Positions 14,259-21,830 of a DNA stretch of 21,830 nt are shown here, one piece after another. The position numbers and the translations under genes are program-made. Below the pieces are notes generated by a model. That model did no database searches and was not told the DNA's origin. It saw only the letters and a list, made by a program, of their open reading frames with translations. The number at the start of each line of letters is the position of its first letter. The stretch's first letter is position 1. This stretch comes from Treponema sp. (GTDB lineage Bacteria; Spirochaetota; Spirochaetia; Treponematales; Treponemataceae): NCBI GenBank assembly GCA_016296575.1, contig JAEDJA010000033.1, positions 1-21,830 on the forward strand. The letters are read 5' to 3'.

Positions 14259-16461
14259 TGTCTGCTCCAGTAAACCATTCAAAGCTGTCGGATCTTGCCA
14301 TAAGCAAAAGATCACTGTCCCTTTTTATATCGGCCAGTCCCAGATCCAGTTCTCCGCTCTGCATTGTTCCCATTACTTCACCAGGTCCTCTATTCTTAAG
14401 ATCGGCTTCTGCAATAAAAAATCCGTCGGTACTCTGGCGCAAAACCTTCATCCGTTCCTTTCCGGTTTCCGTTATACGTTCACTATAAACCAGAAAACAG
14501 TAAGATTGCAAATCATTTCGACCAACACGTCCACGAAGCTGATGAATCTGACTCATTCCAAAACGATCGGCAGCTTCAATTACAATACAGGTAGCATTTT
14601 TTACATCAACACCAACTTCTATTACCGTTGTAGCCGCAAGAACCTGGATTTTTCCGTCCTTAAAATCTGAAAGAATCCTTTCCTGTTCTTCACTTTCTAT
14701 TTTTGAATGAACAAGAGCACATTTATATTCAGGATAAACATTCTTTGAAAGATTTTCAAAAGCTGCCACAGCACTTTTTAATCCACGGGAATTTTCAGCA
14801 CCATCCTCACCAGAAAGAACAAAATCCTCTTCATCACCTTGTCCAATAGCAGGATAAACAAAATATGCCTGATGTCCCGCCTGAAGTTCTTTCCGAACCG
14901 CTTCGTAGGCATTCTGCTCATTTCCTTCTTTTACAAGATAGGTCTGAACCGGTTTTCGCCCGTTTGGCATGGTTTTTATTACAGTCACATCAAGATCACC
15001 AAAAGCCGTAAGCGCCAGAGTCTGAGGAATTGGAGTCGCGCTCATCATCAGAAGATGTGGTTCAAAAACCTGACCGCTTTCTTCGCTTTTCCGCCCCTTT
15101 GCAATAATACTTTCGCGCTGCATTACACCAAAACGATGCTGCTCATCAATTACGGCCAGCTGCAGATCATTGTAGACCACCTGGGAAGAAAACAAAGCAT
15201 GGGTTCCTATCAATATGTCAATGTCACCTTCCTTCAAAGCCTTTAAAAGCTGATTTCTTCCACTGGCCCTTACATTTCCCGATAAAAAAGCTGTCCTCAC
15301 CCCCAGAGGATCAAGATAGTCAGCGATAGTTTTTGCGTGCTGTTTTGCAAGGATTTCAGTTGGAGCCATAAATGCACACTGACCCTTCCAGTTTTTTACA
15401 CGGAGACAGGCAAAAAGAGCCACAAGAGTTTTTCCAGAGCCAACGTCCCCCTGTAAAAGTCGTGCCATAGTAAAAGGAGGTCGTTTTTTCAGTTCCTCCA
15501 TGCCCATTAAAGGAGTTTTTTCACTTAAAATGATTTTATTGCGTTCCGTAAAGCCTCGGTCAATCTCATAATTCATGGCAGAAATGGCGGCTTTCTGATC
15601 ATCAGTCAATTCAAAAGGAAGTGAATCAAGCAGCTGTTTTTGAAGTGGCGAAAGATCCCTTAGTTCAACAGGACCAGATAAATTTTCCCTTTCCACATTG
15701 AAGTTTTCAAGCTCAATTTTTGGAAGACTTCCTCTGTGACGGAAAGCCCGTTTTGCAATCATGGTTTGAAAAGAAAAAAAAGTTTCGTAAACCAGGCTCC
15801 GGCGGGCGGCCAGTGCATCTTCCATGGTGGCAGGGTTATGGATTTGGTAAACTGCTTCTTTTTTGGGAAGAATATTCCGTTTTGCCATTATTTCTGGAGG
15901 AAGTTCATCGGAAATGCCCATGCCGTATTGATTCAAGGCCTGCAGGATTACGGAGTGTAATTTTTTCCGCGTAAGGCCTTCCGTAAGCGGATAAACCGGC
16001 ATAACGCAGGAATTTGGTGGAATTGTATTCACATAATCCTGAATTCCACCGCCCCGGGAAATCAGATTCATTTCAAAAGACGAAGACTGAAGGCTTCCGT
16101 ACTTTACTTCAAACCTTCCATTCAAAGAAGCAATCGCTCCTACAGGAAATGCATTTTCCATAAAAGGTTTATTGAAACAGGCAAGGGAAGCTCTTGCAGA
16201 ACCGTCTGTCACATTGATTTTAAGGGTTCTCATCTTTCCATATCCGAACCACTCGTGGCTCATTACCTGAACAATAGTGTTCACTTTACCCGTCTGAAAA
16301 TCACGAAGGAATATTTTTTTTGTGCGGTCTTCGTAATCTTTTGGATAAAACTGAAGCAGATCTCCCACAGTAAAGATATTCAGGCGGGAAAGCTGCTTAG
16401 TAAGAGCGGGCCCTACTCCGTTCACCGAAGAAACGGGCGTGTTCATTTGGGAAAGAATCAT
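14239..16461 (-). CDS. recG: ATP-dependent DNA helicase RecG
   Basis: 740 residues. The N-terminal wedge/OB region (about 1-200) grips branched DNA; helicase motifs follow: LTDDQKAAI, Walker A QGDVGSGKT (about 337-345), MAPTEILAKQH, DEQHRFG (439-445, the DEQH box typical of RecG), MSATPIPQTLA and QLRGRVGR. It reverses stalled replication forks and migrates branched DNA. Between the Q-motif region and Walker A there are about 25 residues more than in the E. coli protein. The frame is open to a GTG at 16467, but GGAG sits 5 nt before the ATG at 16461 and overlaps that GTG, so the ATG is the start. It begins 12 nt after yggT and overlaps the DUF4230 gene. Confidence 0.96.
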   Translation of the reverse strand: MILSQMNTPVSSVNGVGPALTKQLSRLNIFTVGDLLQFYPKDYEDRTKKIFLRDFQTGKVNTIVQVMSHEWFGYGKMRTLKINVTDGSARASLACFNKPFMENAFPVGAIASLNGRFEVKYGSLQSSSFEMNLISRGGGIQDYVNTIPPNSCVMPVYPLTEGLTRKKLHSVILQALNQYGMGISDELPPEIMAKRNILPKKEAVYQIHNPATMEDALAARRSLVYETFFSFQTMIAKRAFRHRGSLPKIELENFNVERENLSGPVELRDLSPLQKQLLDSLPFELTDDQKAAISAMNYEIDRGFTERNKIILSEKTPLMGMEELKKRPPFTMARLLQGDVGSGKTLVALFACLRVKNWKGQCAFMAPTEILAKQHAKTIADYLDPLGVRTAFLSGNVRASGRNQLLKALKEGDIDILIGTHALFSSQVVYNDLQLAVIDEQHRFGVMQRESIIAKGRKSEESGQVFEPHLLMMSATPIPQTLALTAFGDLDVTVIKTMPNGRKPVQTYLVKEGNEQNAYEAVRKELQAGHQAYFVYPAIGQGDEEDFVLSGEDGAENSRGLKSAVAAFENLSKNVYPEYKCALVHSKIESEEQERILSDFKDGKIQVLAATTVIEVGVDVKNATCIVIEAADRFGMSQIHQLRGRVGRNDLQSYCFLVYSERITETGKERMKVLRQSTDGFFIAEADLKNRGPGEVMGTMQSGELDLGLADIKRDSDLLLMARSDSFEWFTGADNGKRKN

Positions 16462-16473
16462 AGGCACTCCGTA

Positions 16474-17058
16474 TTAAAACGGAATTGTTAAGCACAGTTT
16501 TGCAAGAACAGTAAAAAGATAGGAACCTATCATAAGAATTACTGCAACTTCAATCACTGTAACCAGAAGCTGACCTTTGTAATCACCTTTTTTATAGAAT
16601 GGTTCCGCTGCACGCTGAGCAAATCCACCCAAAAACTGATCCAGTGCCTGCCATGGAGAACCGTAACTATCGTTATAACCTTTAATGGCAACCACAATGA
16701 AGCGTACCAGAACAATTACAAAGAAAAGCACCAGAATGGATTTTGCAAGTCCCCACAGCATAAGGATGATGGAACTAAGTGTACCGCCCAAAGTGATTCG
16801 CCCGGTTGCGGTAATGCCACTCAGGATTGAAGATGCAAGAGAGAGAACTCCAAGAGCAAGAATAGGTGAAAAATCAACATACCCAATTCTCATCCAGCGG
16901 ATACGTCGGAAAATATTCATGTAAGGGTCTGTCACCTTTGAAAGACCGCGGCCAAATGCTGTAAATTTTGCCCCCGGAAACCAGGTAAGTATAATGGCAA
17001 CAAAACAAGCCACAGTATAAAGTGAAATAAGGGCTGCAAGTAAATTCAAAATAACCAT
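16474..17058 (-). CDS. YggT-family integral membrane protein
   Basis: 194 residues with two YggT repeats, the same two-repeat build as the E. coli protein. The first repeat shows the hallmark LTWFPGAKF followed by L-x-x-V-T-D-P-Y-M-N-I-F-R-R (about 25-53); the second has the related FLGGFAQRAAEPFY. About four hydrophobic helices predict an inner-membrane protein. Relatives have been linked to osmotic tolerance, chloroplast thylakoid maturation and cell division placement, but no reaction is defined. GGAGG precedes the ATG by 3-4 nt. It lies 38 nt after dnaE and 12 nt before recG. Confidence 0.85.
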   Translation of the reverse strand: MVILNLLAALISLYTVACFVAIILTWFPGAKFTAFGRGLSKVTDPYMNIFRRIRWMRIGYVDFSPILALGVLSLASSILSGITATGRITLGGTLSSIILMLWGLAKSILVLFFVIVLVRFIVVAIKGYNDSYGSPWQALDQFLGGFAQRAAEPFYKKGDYKGQLLVTVIEVAVILMIGSYLFTVLAKLCLTIPF

Positions 17059-17076
17059 AAATCCTCCAGAACAGCG

Positions 17077-17104
17077 GAACTTTTATTCCAGAACTTTTAT
17101 TCCA
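17077..17104. repeat. 14-bp perfect tandem duplication at the dnaE stop codon
   Basis: GAACTTTTATTCCA occurs twice without a gap (17077-17090 and 17091-17104). The right copy contains the dnaE stop (TAA, minus strand) and its last sense codons; the left copy reproduces that text, including a second TAA, in the dnaE-yggT gap. It looks like a recent slippage event that lengthened the spacer. Confidence 0.85.
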
Positions 17105-20100
17105 GCCAGACTGATTTTACATGCCCCAGGTTTCTTACCTCGTCTGCAAATTCTTCTGTTGATGGAACTCTAAGTGCATTTCCCGCTTTGACTACATAGG
17201 CTTTATTTTCAGCCTCTATATGAAAATATACTGAACAACTGCCCTGTTTTTCAAATAAAAAATCACGGATTGGAGCAATTTCTACTTCACTTGAAAAATT
17301 ATTGTCCAGTTCAATATGTACGCTTCGGATTGCATGTTGTTCCAGTAATTTTGGATCTTGAATTTCATCAACAATAAGTGACGGTGTTTCCCGGCTTCCA
17401 TCAACTTTTCCACGGAAGGCATAAACCTGATCCGCGTGAACCTGACCTTTCATGGTTTCCCAGGTTTTAGGAAAGAAAGTAAGATCGATTGTACCGTCAT
17501 AATCCTGAAGTGTTCCAAAGGCCATATCATCACCTTTTTTAGTTCGGATTTCCTTCAGTTTTGTAAGGGTACCAAGTGCCGTGTATTTTGTACCGCTGTC
17601 TTTTTTCTGCCATGGATTACCACCGCTCTGAGCCAGAATCTGCTGTTCCATCTGACTTTCTTTTGCCACGCGTTCAATATTTTTTGATGAAACTGTAACT
17701 GCTCTTTGAATGGCAAGCTTATATTCATCAAGAGGATGACCTGAAACGTAACAGCCGATACATTCTTTTTCCATTTCAAGACTTTCCAGGAAAGGAAAAT
17801 CTTCGATAAAGGTAAATTCAAAATCAACAACACCTGAATCCTCAGGAGCAAGATCACCAAAAAGATCCTGATGTCCGGCCAGTTCGTCTTCACGAAGCTT
17901 TTCCACATAGGCAACCGCTTCTTCATAATTGCGCAGAAGAGTTGGTCTGTTCAGTTTCCGTCCGCTAATTGGAGCAAGATTATCAAAGGCCCCGGTTTTA
18001 ATCAGAACTTCAAGAGCACGTTTGTTTACCACGTGAAGATCAACTCGTTTCAAAAAGTCCATGAAATCAACATAAGGACCGTTTTTCATTCTTTCTTCAA
18101 CAATATTTTCACAGGCCTTTTCACCCATGCCCTTAATTCCCTTAAGGCCAAAAACAATGCGTCCATCAACAACGTCAAAAATGATGTCGGAACGGTTTAC
18201 ATCAGGAGGATCAACTGCAACTCCCATGGCACGAGCTTCTTCAATATATTCAGGAAGCGTATCTGTTGATGTAATTTCGTTTGTAAGGTTTGCAGCCATG
18301 AATTCAGCAGCATAATTAGCCTTCAAAAATCCTGTACGGTAAGCAAGAACCGAATAGGCAGCAGCATGGGATTTATTAAAACCGTAACCTGCAAATGGAA
18401 CCATTATTTCAAAGATTTCACCGGCGTGTTCCTCGGTATGCCCCTGTTTCAGTGCACCTTCAATAAATTCCTTCTTTTTGCCCATAAGTACGTCGATTTT
18501 CTTTTTACCCATGGCACGGCGAAGCATATCTGCACCACCCAAAGAGAATCCGGCAATTTTCTGGGCTACCTGCATAACCTGTTCCTGATAAACCATAACG
18601 CCGTAAGTTTCCTTCAAAAGCGGTTCAAGGCAAGGATCAGGATAATGAATTGTTTCAGGCTTCCATTTTCCTTCAATGTACTGCGGAATATAGGCAAGAG
18701 GACCCGGGCGGTAAAGGGCGTTCAAGGCAACCAGCTCTTCAATACGACGTGGCTGACACTGGCGAAGAATCTTCTGCATACCTGGACTTTCAAACTGGAA
18801 GATAGCAACAGAATCACCGCGGCAGAACAGGTCGAAGGTTTTTTCATCTTCTTCGGAAACATTGGCTGTAGAAAATTCCGGTGTTCCTTCAGGCCGGTGC
18901 TTGTTGATAATTTCCTCGGCATATCGGATTAATGAAAGTGTCTTAAGACCAAGGTAGTCAAATTTAACAAGACCACAAGGTTCAATAATATCCATTGTAT
19001 ATTGAACGGCAGTTTTCTTTTTACCGTCTGTATCGGTGATGGCAAAAACCGGTGCCCAGTCTGGAAGAGGTGTAAGTCCGATTACCATACCTGAAGCGTG
19101 AAGTCCTGTATTTCGGAACATTCCTTCAAGCTTAAAAGCCAGGGAGAACAATTTCTGGAACCTTGGCTCATCCTTATAAGGAATAAGCTGTCCGCCATCC
19201 GGAAATTTTTCTGTAGGTTCTTCAAAAGCGTTCTTCAGCTTTGCCTTAGGACTTTCCGGAATACATTTTTTTAGCATATTTACGTCGGCAAGCGGAATAT
19301 CCAGGATGCGTCCTACGTCAGCAAGACAGTTTTTTGGTTTAAGTGTACCAAAGGTTACAATATGACCAACGTTTTCGTCGTGGTACAAATCACGAGTATG
19401 CTGAATGATCTCCTGGCGGTAATCGAAGTCCATGTCAACGTCAAAATCCGGCATGGAAACACGTTCAGGATTCAAGAATCGTTCAAAGATAAGACCGTAT
19501 CGGAAAGGATCAATATCCGTAATTCCAAGACAATAGGCAACAAGGGAACCGGCACCCGAACCTCGACCAGGCCCGATTGGTATCTTATGCTTTGGAATAT
19601 TGTGCACCGTATCCCAGTCACTTTTTGACCAGTTGATGAATTCCCAAACAATAAGGAAGTAACCGGCAAATCCCATGCCTGTAATAATCTCAAGTTCATA
19701 ATTCAGGCGCTTCTGGATTTCCTCATCTTCGTAGGTTTTAGGGTATCTTTTTACAAGACCTTCCTTAACCAGGTGAATCATATAGTCATTCTGGTCAGAC
19801 TGATAATCTTCTCCGTGGGTGCGGAATTCCTTTGGCAATTCAAAGCGAGGCAAAGTTCCTTTTAATTCCGATGTTGAGTACTGCAGGATGGTCAGATTAC
19901 ACATGTTTGCAATTTTTACAGTATTTGCAATCATTTCTTCCATTATTTCAGGAGTAATCTCAGGAACACCTCGGAAAGTCTGGCGCATTTCGTCTTCTGA
20001 TTTAAGATAGAATTCAGGATGGCGGGTACCATCGTCGTCAGTTCCCATTGGAGTATTGTTAGGATCATTTAAAAGATTTTTAAAGCCGATACAGGTAAGG

Positions 20101-20825
20101 GCAAATTGAGCTTCCCAGTCATCTTTTTCGGTGTAGTGGGCATCGTTGGAAAGTACGATTGGAATATTCAGGTCCCGGGCAAGCTTCAAAAGCTTTGGTG
20201 CAAGATCCCGCTGTTCCTTCATGCCGTGATCCTGCATTTCAATGTAATAATGATCAGGTCCAAAAAGATCCCGGTACTTGGTGGCGGTGGCATAAGCTTC
20301 TTCAGTTTTTCCCGCCATTAAAAGCTGCGGAATTTCTCCGGCAATACAAGCACTTAAACAGATAATGCCCTCGTGGTATTTTTCCAGCAATTCAAAATCA
20401 ATTCGAGGTTTTCCAAAAGCCTGGCCGTCCGTAAATCCAATAGAATTGAGCCAGCACATATTTTTGTAGCCGGTCTGATTTTCACAAAGCAGAATAAGAT
20501 GGAAATATTTGCAGCCCTTCCCCCGTTTTCCGTAAGGTGCACGTTCTGCTTCTTTATGACTTCCGTAAGCTACATAAAACTCACAACCAACAATAGGATT
20601 AATGCCGTTTACGTGACAAAGCTTTTCAAAGTTCAAGGCCCCGAACATATTTCCGTGGTCTGTAAGTGCAATTGCCGGCATGTTCAGTTTTTTTGCCTTG
20701 GCAACAATTGCGTCTATTTTCTGAGCCCCGTCCAGGAGTGAATAATCGGAGTGTACATGTAGATGAACAAAATTGGAAACCGGTGTCCCCTCAGGCGCCG
20801 GGTCAAACACGTGATAATCAGCCAT
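17097..20825 (-). CDS. dnaE: DNA polymerase III alpha subunit (DnaE1 type)
   Basis: 1242 residues, the replicative polymerase. The PHP domain opens with HLHVHSDYSLLDG (21-33) and keeps its metal-binding histidines. The palm has GPGRGSGAGSLVAYCLGITDIDP (418-440) and PDFDVDMDF (459-467), whose Asp460 and Asp462 match the catalytic pair of E. coli. LRRAMGKKK and the helix-hairpin-helix region follow, then a C-terminal OB domain (KYTALGTLTKLKEIRTKKGD onward). There is no PolC-type exonuclease insert. About 17 residues precede the usual FVHLHVHS start; no other start codon fits. A perfect TATAAT lies 6 nt before the ATG and no Shine-Dalgarno is present, suggesting a leaderless mRNA. First gene of the long leftward cluster. 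Confidence 0.97.
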   Translation of the reverse strand: MADYHVFDPAPEGTPVSNFVHLHVHSDYSLLDGAQKIDAIVAKAKKLNMPAIALTDHGNMFGALNFEKLCHVNGINPIVGCEFYVAYGSHKEAERAPYGKRGKGCKYFHLILLCENQTGYKNMCWLNSIGFTDGQAFGKPRIDFELLEKYHEGIICLSACIAGEIPQLLMAGKTEEAYATATKYRDLFGPDHYYIEMQDHGMKEQRDLAPKLLKLARDLNIPIVLSNDAHYTEKDDWEAQFALTCIGFKNLLNDPNNTPMGTDDDGTRHPEFYLKSEDEMRQTFRGVPEITPEIMEEMIANTVKIANMCNLTILQYSTSELKGTLPRFELPKEFRTHGEDYQSDQNDYMIHLVKEGLVKRYPKTYEDEEIQKRLNYELEIITGMGFAGYFLIVWEFINWSKSDWDTVHNIPKHKIPIGPGRGSGAGSLVAYCLGITDIDPFRYGLIFERFLNPERVSMPDFDVDMDFDYRQEIIQHTRDLYHDENVGHIVTFGTLKPKNCLADVGRILDIPLADVNMLKKCIPESPKAKLKNAFEEPTEKFPDGGQLIPYKDEPRFQKLFSLAFKLEGMFRNTGLHASGMVIGLTPLPDWAPVFAITDTDGKKKTAVQYTMDIIEPCGLVKFDYLGLKTLSLIRYAEEIINKHRPEGTPEFSTANVSEEDEKTFDLFCRGDSVAIFQFESPGMQKILRQCQPRRIEELVALNALYRPGPLAYIPQYIEGKWKPETIHYPDPCLEPLLKETYGVMVYQEQVMQVAQKIAGFSLGGADMLRRAMGKKKIDVLMGKKKEFIEGALKQGHTEEHAGEIFEIMVPFAGYGFNKSHAAAYSVLAYRTGFLKANYAAEFMAANLTNEITSTDTLPEYIEEARAMGVAVDPPDVNRSDIIFDVVDGRIVFGLKGIKGMGEKACENIVEERMKNGPYVDFMDFLKRVDLHVVNKRALEVLIKTGAFDNLAPISGRKLNRPTLLRNYEEAVAYVEKLREDELAGHQDLFGDLAPEDSGVVDFEFTFIEDFPFLESLEMEKECIGCYVSGHPLDEYKLAIQRAVTVSSKNIERVAKESQMEQQILAQSGGNPWQKKDSGTKYTALGTLTKLKEIRTKKGDDMAFGTLQDYDGTIDLTFFPKTWETMKGQVHADQVYAFRGKVDGSRETPSLIVDEIQDPKLLEQHAIRSVHIELDNNFSSEVEIAPIRDFLFEKQGSCSVYFHIEAENKAYVVKAGNALRVPSTEEFADEVRNLGHVKSVWLE

Positions 20826-20831
20826 ATAATC

Positions 20832-20862
20832 ATTATAGCATATTTTGCCGAAATATTGTCAT
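20832..20862 (-). promoter_or_regulatory. dnaE promoter, probably giving a leaderless mRNA
   Basis: On the minus strand ATGACA (20862-20857, 5/6 to the -35 consensus) is followed by a 19-bp spacer and a perfect TATAAT (20837-20832). Only 6 nt separate the -10 box from the ATG at 20825, so the expected start nucleotide is the A of the start codon. Confidence 0.6.
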
Positions 20863-20896
20863 TCGTAAGCAGTTTTTGTCCATAAATAGACCTCAA

Positions 20897-20974
20897 AAAA
20901 TTAAGTTCTTTAATTTTGTAAACCGCAAGTTGTTTCAACAACTGAGGATTTACAAAACGTTCGCGCAAGCGAAC
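20897..20974. other. Three consecutive hairpins in the divergent dnaE-SDR spacer
   Basis: AAAATTAA/TTAATTTT (20897-20904 with 20910-20917); TTTTGTAAA/TTTACAAAA (20914-20922 with 20949-20957) enclosing AGTTGT/ACAACT (20928-20933 with 20938-20943); and GTTCGC/GCGAAC (20959-20964 with 20969-20974) closed by a GCAA tetraloop. The first two share bases 20914-20917 and so compete. This could be a structured non-coding RNA or a palindromic repeat element; the sequence does not decide. Confidence 0.6.
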
Positions 20975-20987
20975 ACGTAAATAAATA

Positions 20988-21049
20988 GAGTTTTTGTAAA
21001 AAAACTCGGGACTTAAAATAGATGGCGAAATTTTAGCCATCTATTTTAA
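20988..21049. terminator. Two strong terminator-like hairpins in a divergent spacer
   Basis: GAGTTTTT/AAAAACTC (20988-20995 with 21000-21007, loop GTAA) and a perfect 14-bp stem TTAAAATAGATGGC (21013-21026 with 21036-21049, loop of 9). AT-rich stem bases give T runs on either strand. No annotated gene ends here, since dnaE and the SDR gene both start beside this spacer. They may end a small RNA made from this region. Confidence 0.55.
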
Positions 21050-21082
21050 ACGTTCCTTTTTGTATTCAGGATAAAAAAGTTG

Positions 21083-21091
21083 TGTTATAAT
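21083..21091 (+). promoter_or_regulatory. Extended -10 promoter of the SDR gene
   Basis: TG-T-TATAAT is a perfect extended -10 element ending 32 nt before the ATG at 21124. No convincing -35 box lies at the usual distance, which fits extended -10 promoters. The predicted leader of about 26 nt contains the GGAGG at 21113-21117. Confidence 0.6.
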
Positions 21092-21123
21092 TTTTTTAAA
21101 GATTTCTATTTTGGAGGCTCATT

Positions 21124-21830
21124 ATGTTAAAAGGAAAAGTTTGTATTGTAACAGGCGGAACTCGTGGAATCGGTTTTGAAATCGTAAGAAAATTTCTTAA
21201 AAACGGTGCAAAAGTTGCTCTTTATGGAAGTAAAAAAGATTCTGCGCTGGCGGCTGTTGAAAAATTAAAAAACGAGGATTCATCTTACGAAGTTATTGGT
21301 CTTTATCCGGATTTAACAGATGAAAAACAGGTAAAAGATTCTTTTGAAGAAGTAAAATCTCATTTTGGAAAAATCGATGTTCTTGTAAATAACGCAGGAA
21401 TTTCTTCACATTCAAAATTAGAAGAATTCTCTGTTGAAGAATACGACAGAATTGCAGATTTAAACATAAAGGCTGTCTTTATATGTTCAAAAGCTTCTGT
21501 TCCATATTTAAAAGAAACAAAAGGCGTAATTTTAAATACAAGTTCTATGGTAAGTATGTACGGTCAGCCATCTGGTGTAATGTATCCTGCAAGTAAATTT
21601 GCAGTAAATGGAATTACTGTTTCACTTTCCCGTGAACTTGCTCCATTTGGAATCAGGGTTAATGCCGTTGCTCCTGGAATTACAGAAACAGATATGGTAA
21701 AAAATCTTCCAAAACAGATGATTGAACCGCTTATAAAATCAATTCCCCTTGGCAGAATGGGTACTCCTGAAGACATTGCAAATGGATTTTTGTTTCTTGC
21801 AAGCGATTTAGCGTCTTACATAACAGGTGA
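21124..21830 (+). CDS. 3-oxoacyl-[ACP] reductase-like short-chain dehydrogenase, 3' end outside the window
   Basis: 235 residues are visible before the window ends in frame. The cofactor-binding motif is TGGTRGIG (10-17), then NNAG (89-92), the active-site Asn114, Ser141, and Tyr154-x-x-x-Lys158, completing the classical SDR tetrad. VNAVAPG (179-185) and PEDIANGFLFLASDLASYITG match the FabG-type C-terminus, so only about 10-15 residues should be missing. It reduces a keto group with NAD(P)H; FabG in fatty-acid synthesis is likely but other SDRs share these motifs, and no other fab gene is visible. GGAGG lies 6 nt before the ATG. Codons are noticeably more A/T-rich than in dnaE. Confidence 0.88.
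   Translation, partial: MLKGKVCIVTGGTRGIGFEIVRKFLKNGAKVALYGSKKDSALAAVEKLKNEDSSYEVIGLYPDLTDEKQVKDSFEEVKSHFGKIDVLVNNAGISSHSKLEEFSVEEYDRIADLNIKAVFICSKASVPYLKETKGVILNTSSMVSMYGQPSGVMYPASKFAVNGITVSLSRELAPFGIRVNAVAPGITETDMVKNLPKQMIEPLIKSIPLGRMGTPEDIANGFLFLASDLASYITG

Noticed and set aside
14062..14670. 202-codon open frame on the plus strand
   Set aside because: Antisense to the DUF4230 gene and the end of recG, with low-complexity Ser/Thr/Phe-rich composition typical of shadow frames.

Overview
The window looks like chromosomal DNA of a low-to-moderate GC, fibre-degrading spirochaete, most likely a gut or rumen Treponema. This is inferred from gene content recognised by eye: a long-form GMP synthetase, a ThrH-type HAD phosphatase, an LCP protein next to RsfS, a thioredoxin paired with a small ferredoxin-thioredoxin-reductase-like protein, and cytoplasmic xylan-type hydrolases. 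No rRNA, tRNA, insertion sequence, prophage or CRISPR array was seen.

Layout. (1) 1-1815, plus strand: a terminator cluster, then a three-gene redox/methylase group (FTR-like protein, TrxA, D12-class adenine methyltransferase). (2) 1816-6952, minus strand, read leftward: a 16-residue hydrophobic small ORF, two half-size ABC exporters that overlap and probably form a heterodimer, and a leaderless-secretion (no signal peptide) GH10 xylanase, closed by a large palindromic bidirectional terminator. (3) 7097-9101: a META-domain lipoprotein (plus) and a type-B carboxylesterase (minus). (4) 9314-9913: thrH (plus), ending in a 20-bp tandem repeat array. (5) 10079-20825, minus strand: a long housekeeping cluster in the order dnaE, yggT, recG, DUF4230 protein, guaA, LCP/LytR_C protein, rsfS, with short gaps or overlaps. 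(6) 20826-21123: a divergent spacer with five consecutive hairpins, then a FabG-like SDR gene cut by the window end.

How the genes work together. The xylanase and carboxylesterase lack signal peptides and would act on imported, substituted xylo-oligosaccharides; the paired exporters share the xylanase transcript for reasons the sequence does not reveal. The FTR-like protein plausibly supplies electrons to the adjacent thioredoxin. The large minus-strand cluster couples replication (DnaE), repair (RecG), GMP synthesis (GuaA), envelope (YggT, LCP) and ribosome silencing (RsfS).

Most notable: (a) guaA carries an in-frame double-hairpin palindromic insert that appears to add about 16 residues inside the ATP-pyrophosphatase domain, like the palindromic elements known inside Rickettsia genes; (b) a 20-bp tandem array with an alternating 40-bp higher-order pattern; (c) dnaE and the FTR-like gene have a near-consensus -10 box exactly 6 nt before the ATG and no Shine-Dalgarno, implying leaderless mRNAs; (d) an undescribed 16-aa hydrophobic ORF with an excellent ribosome binding site ahead of the exporter operon; (e) a cluster of five hairpins between dnaE and the SDR gene. 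I did not find a clear new defence or mobile system.
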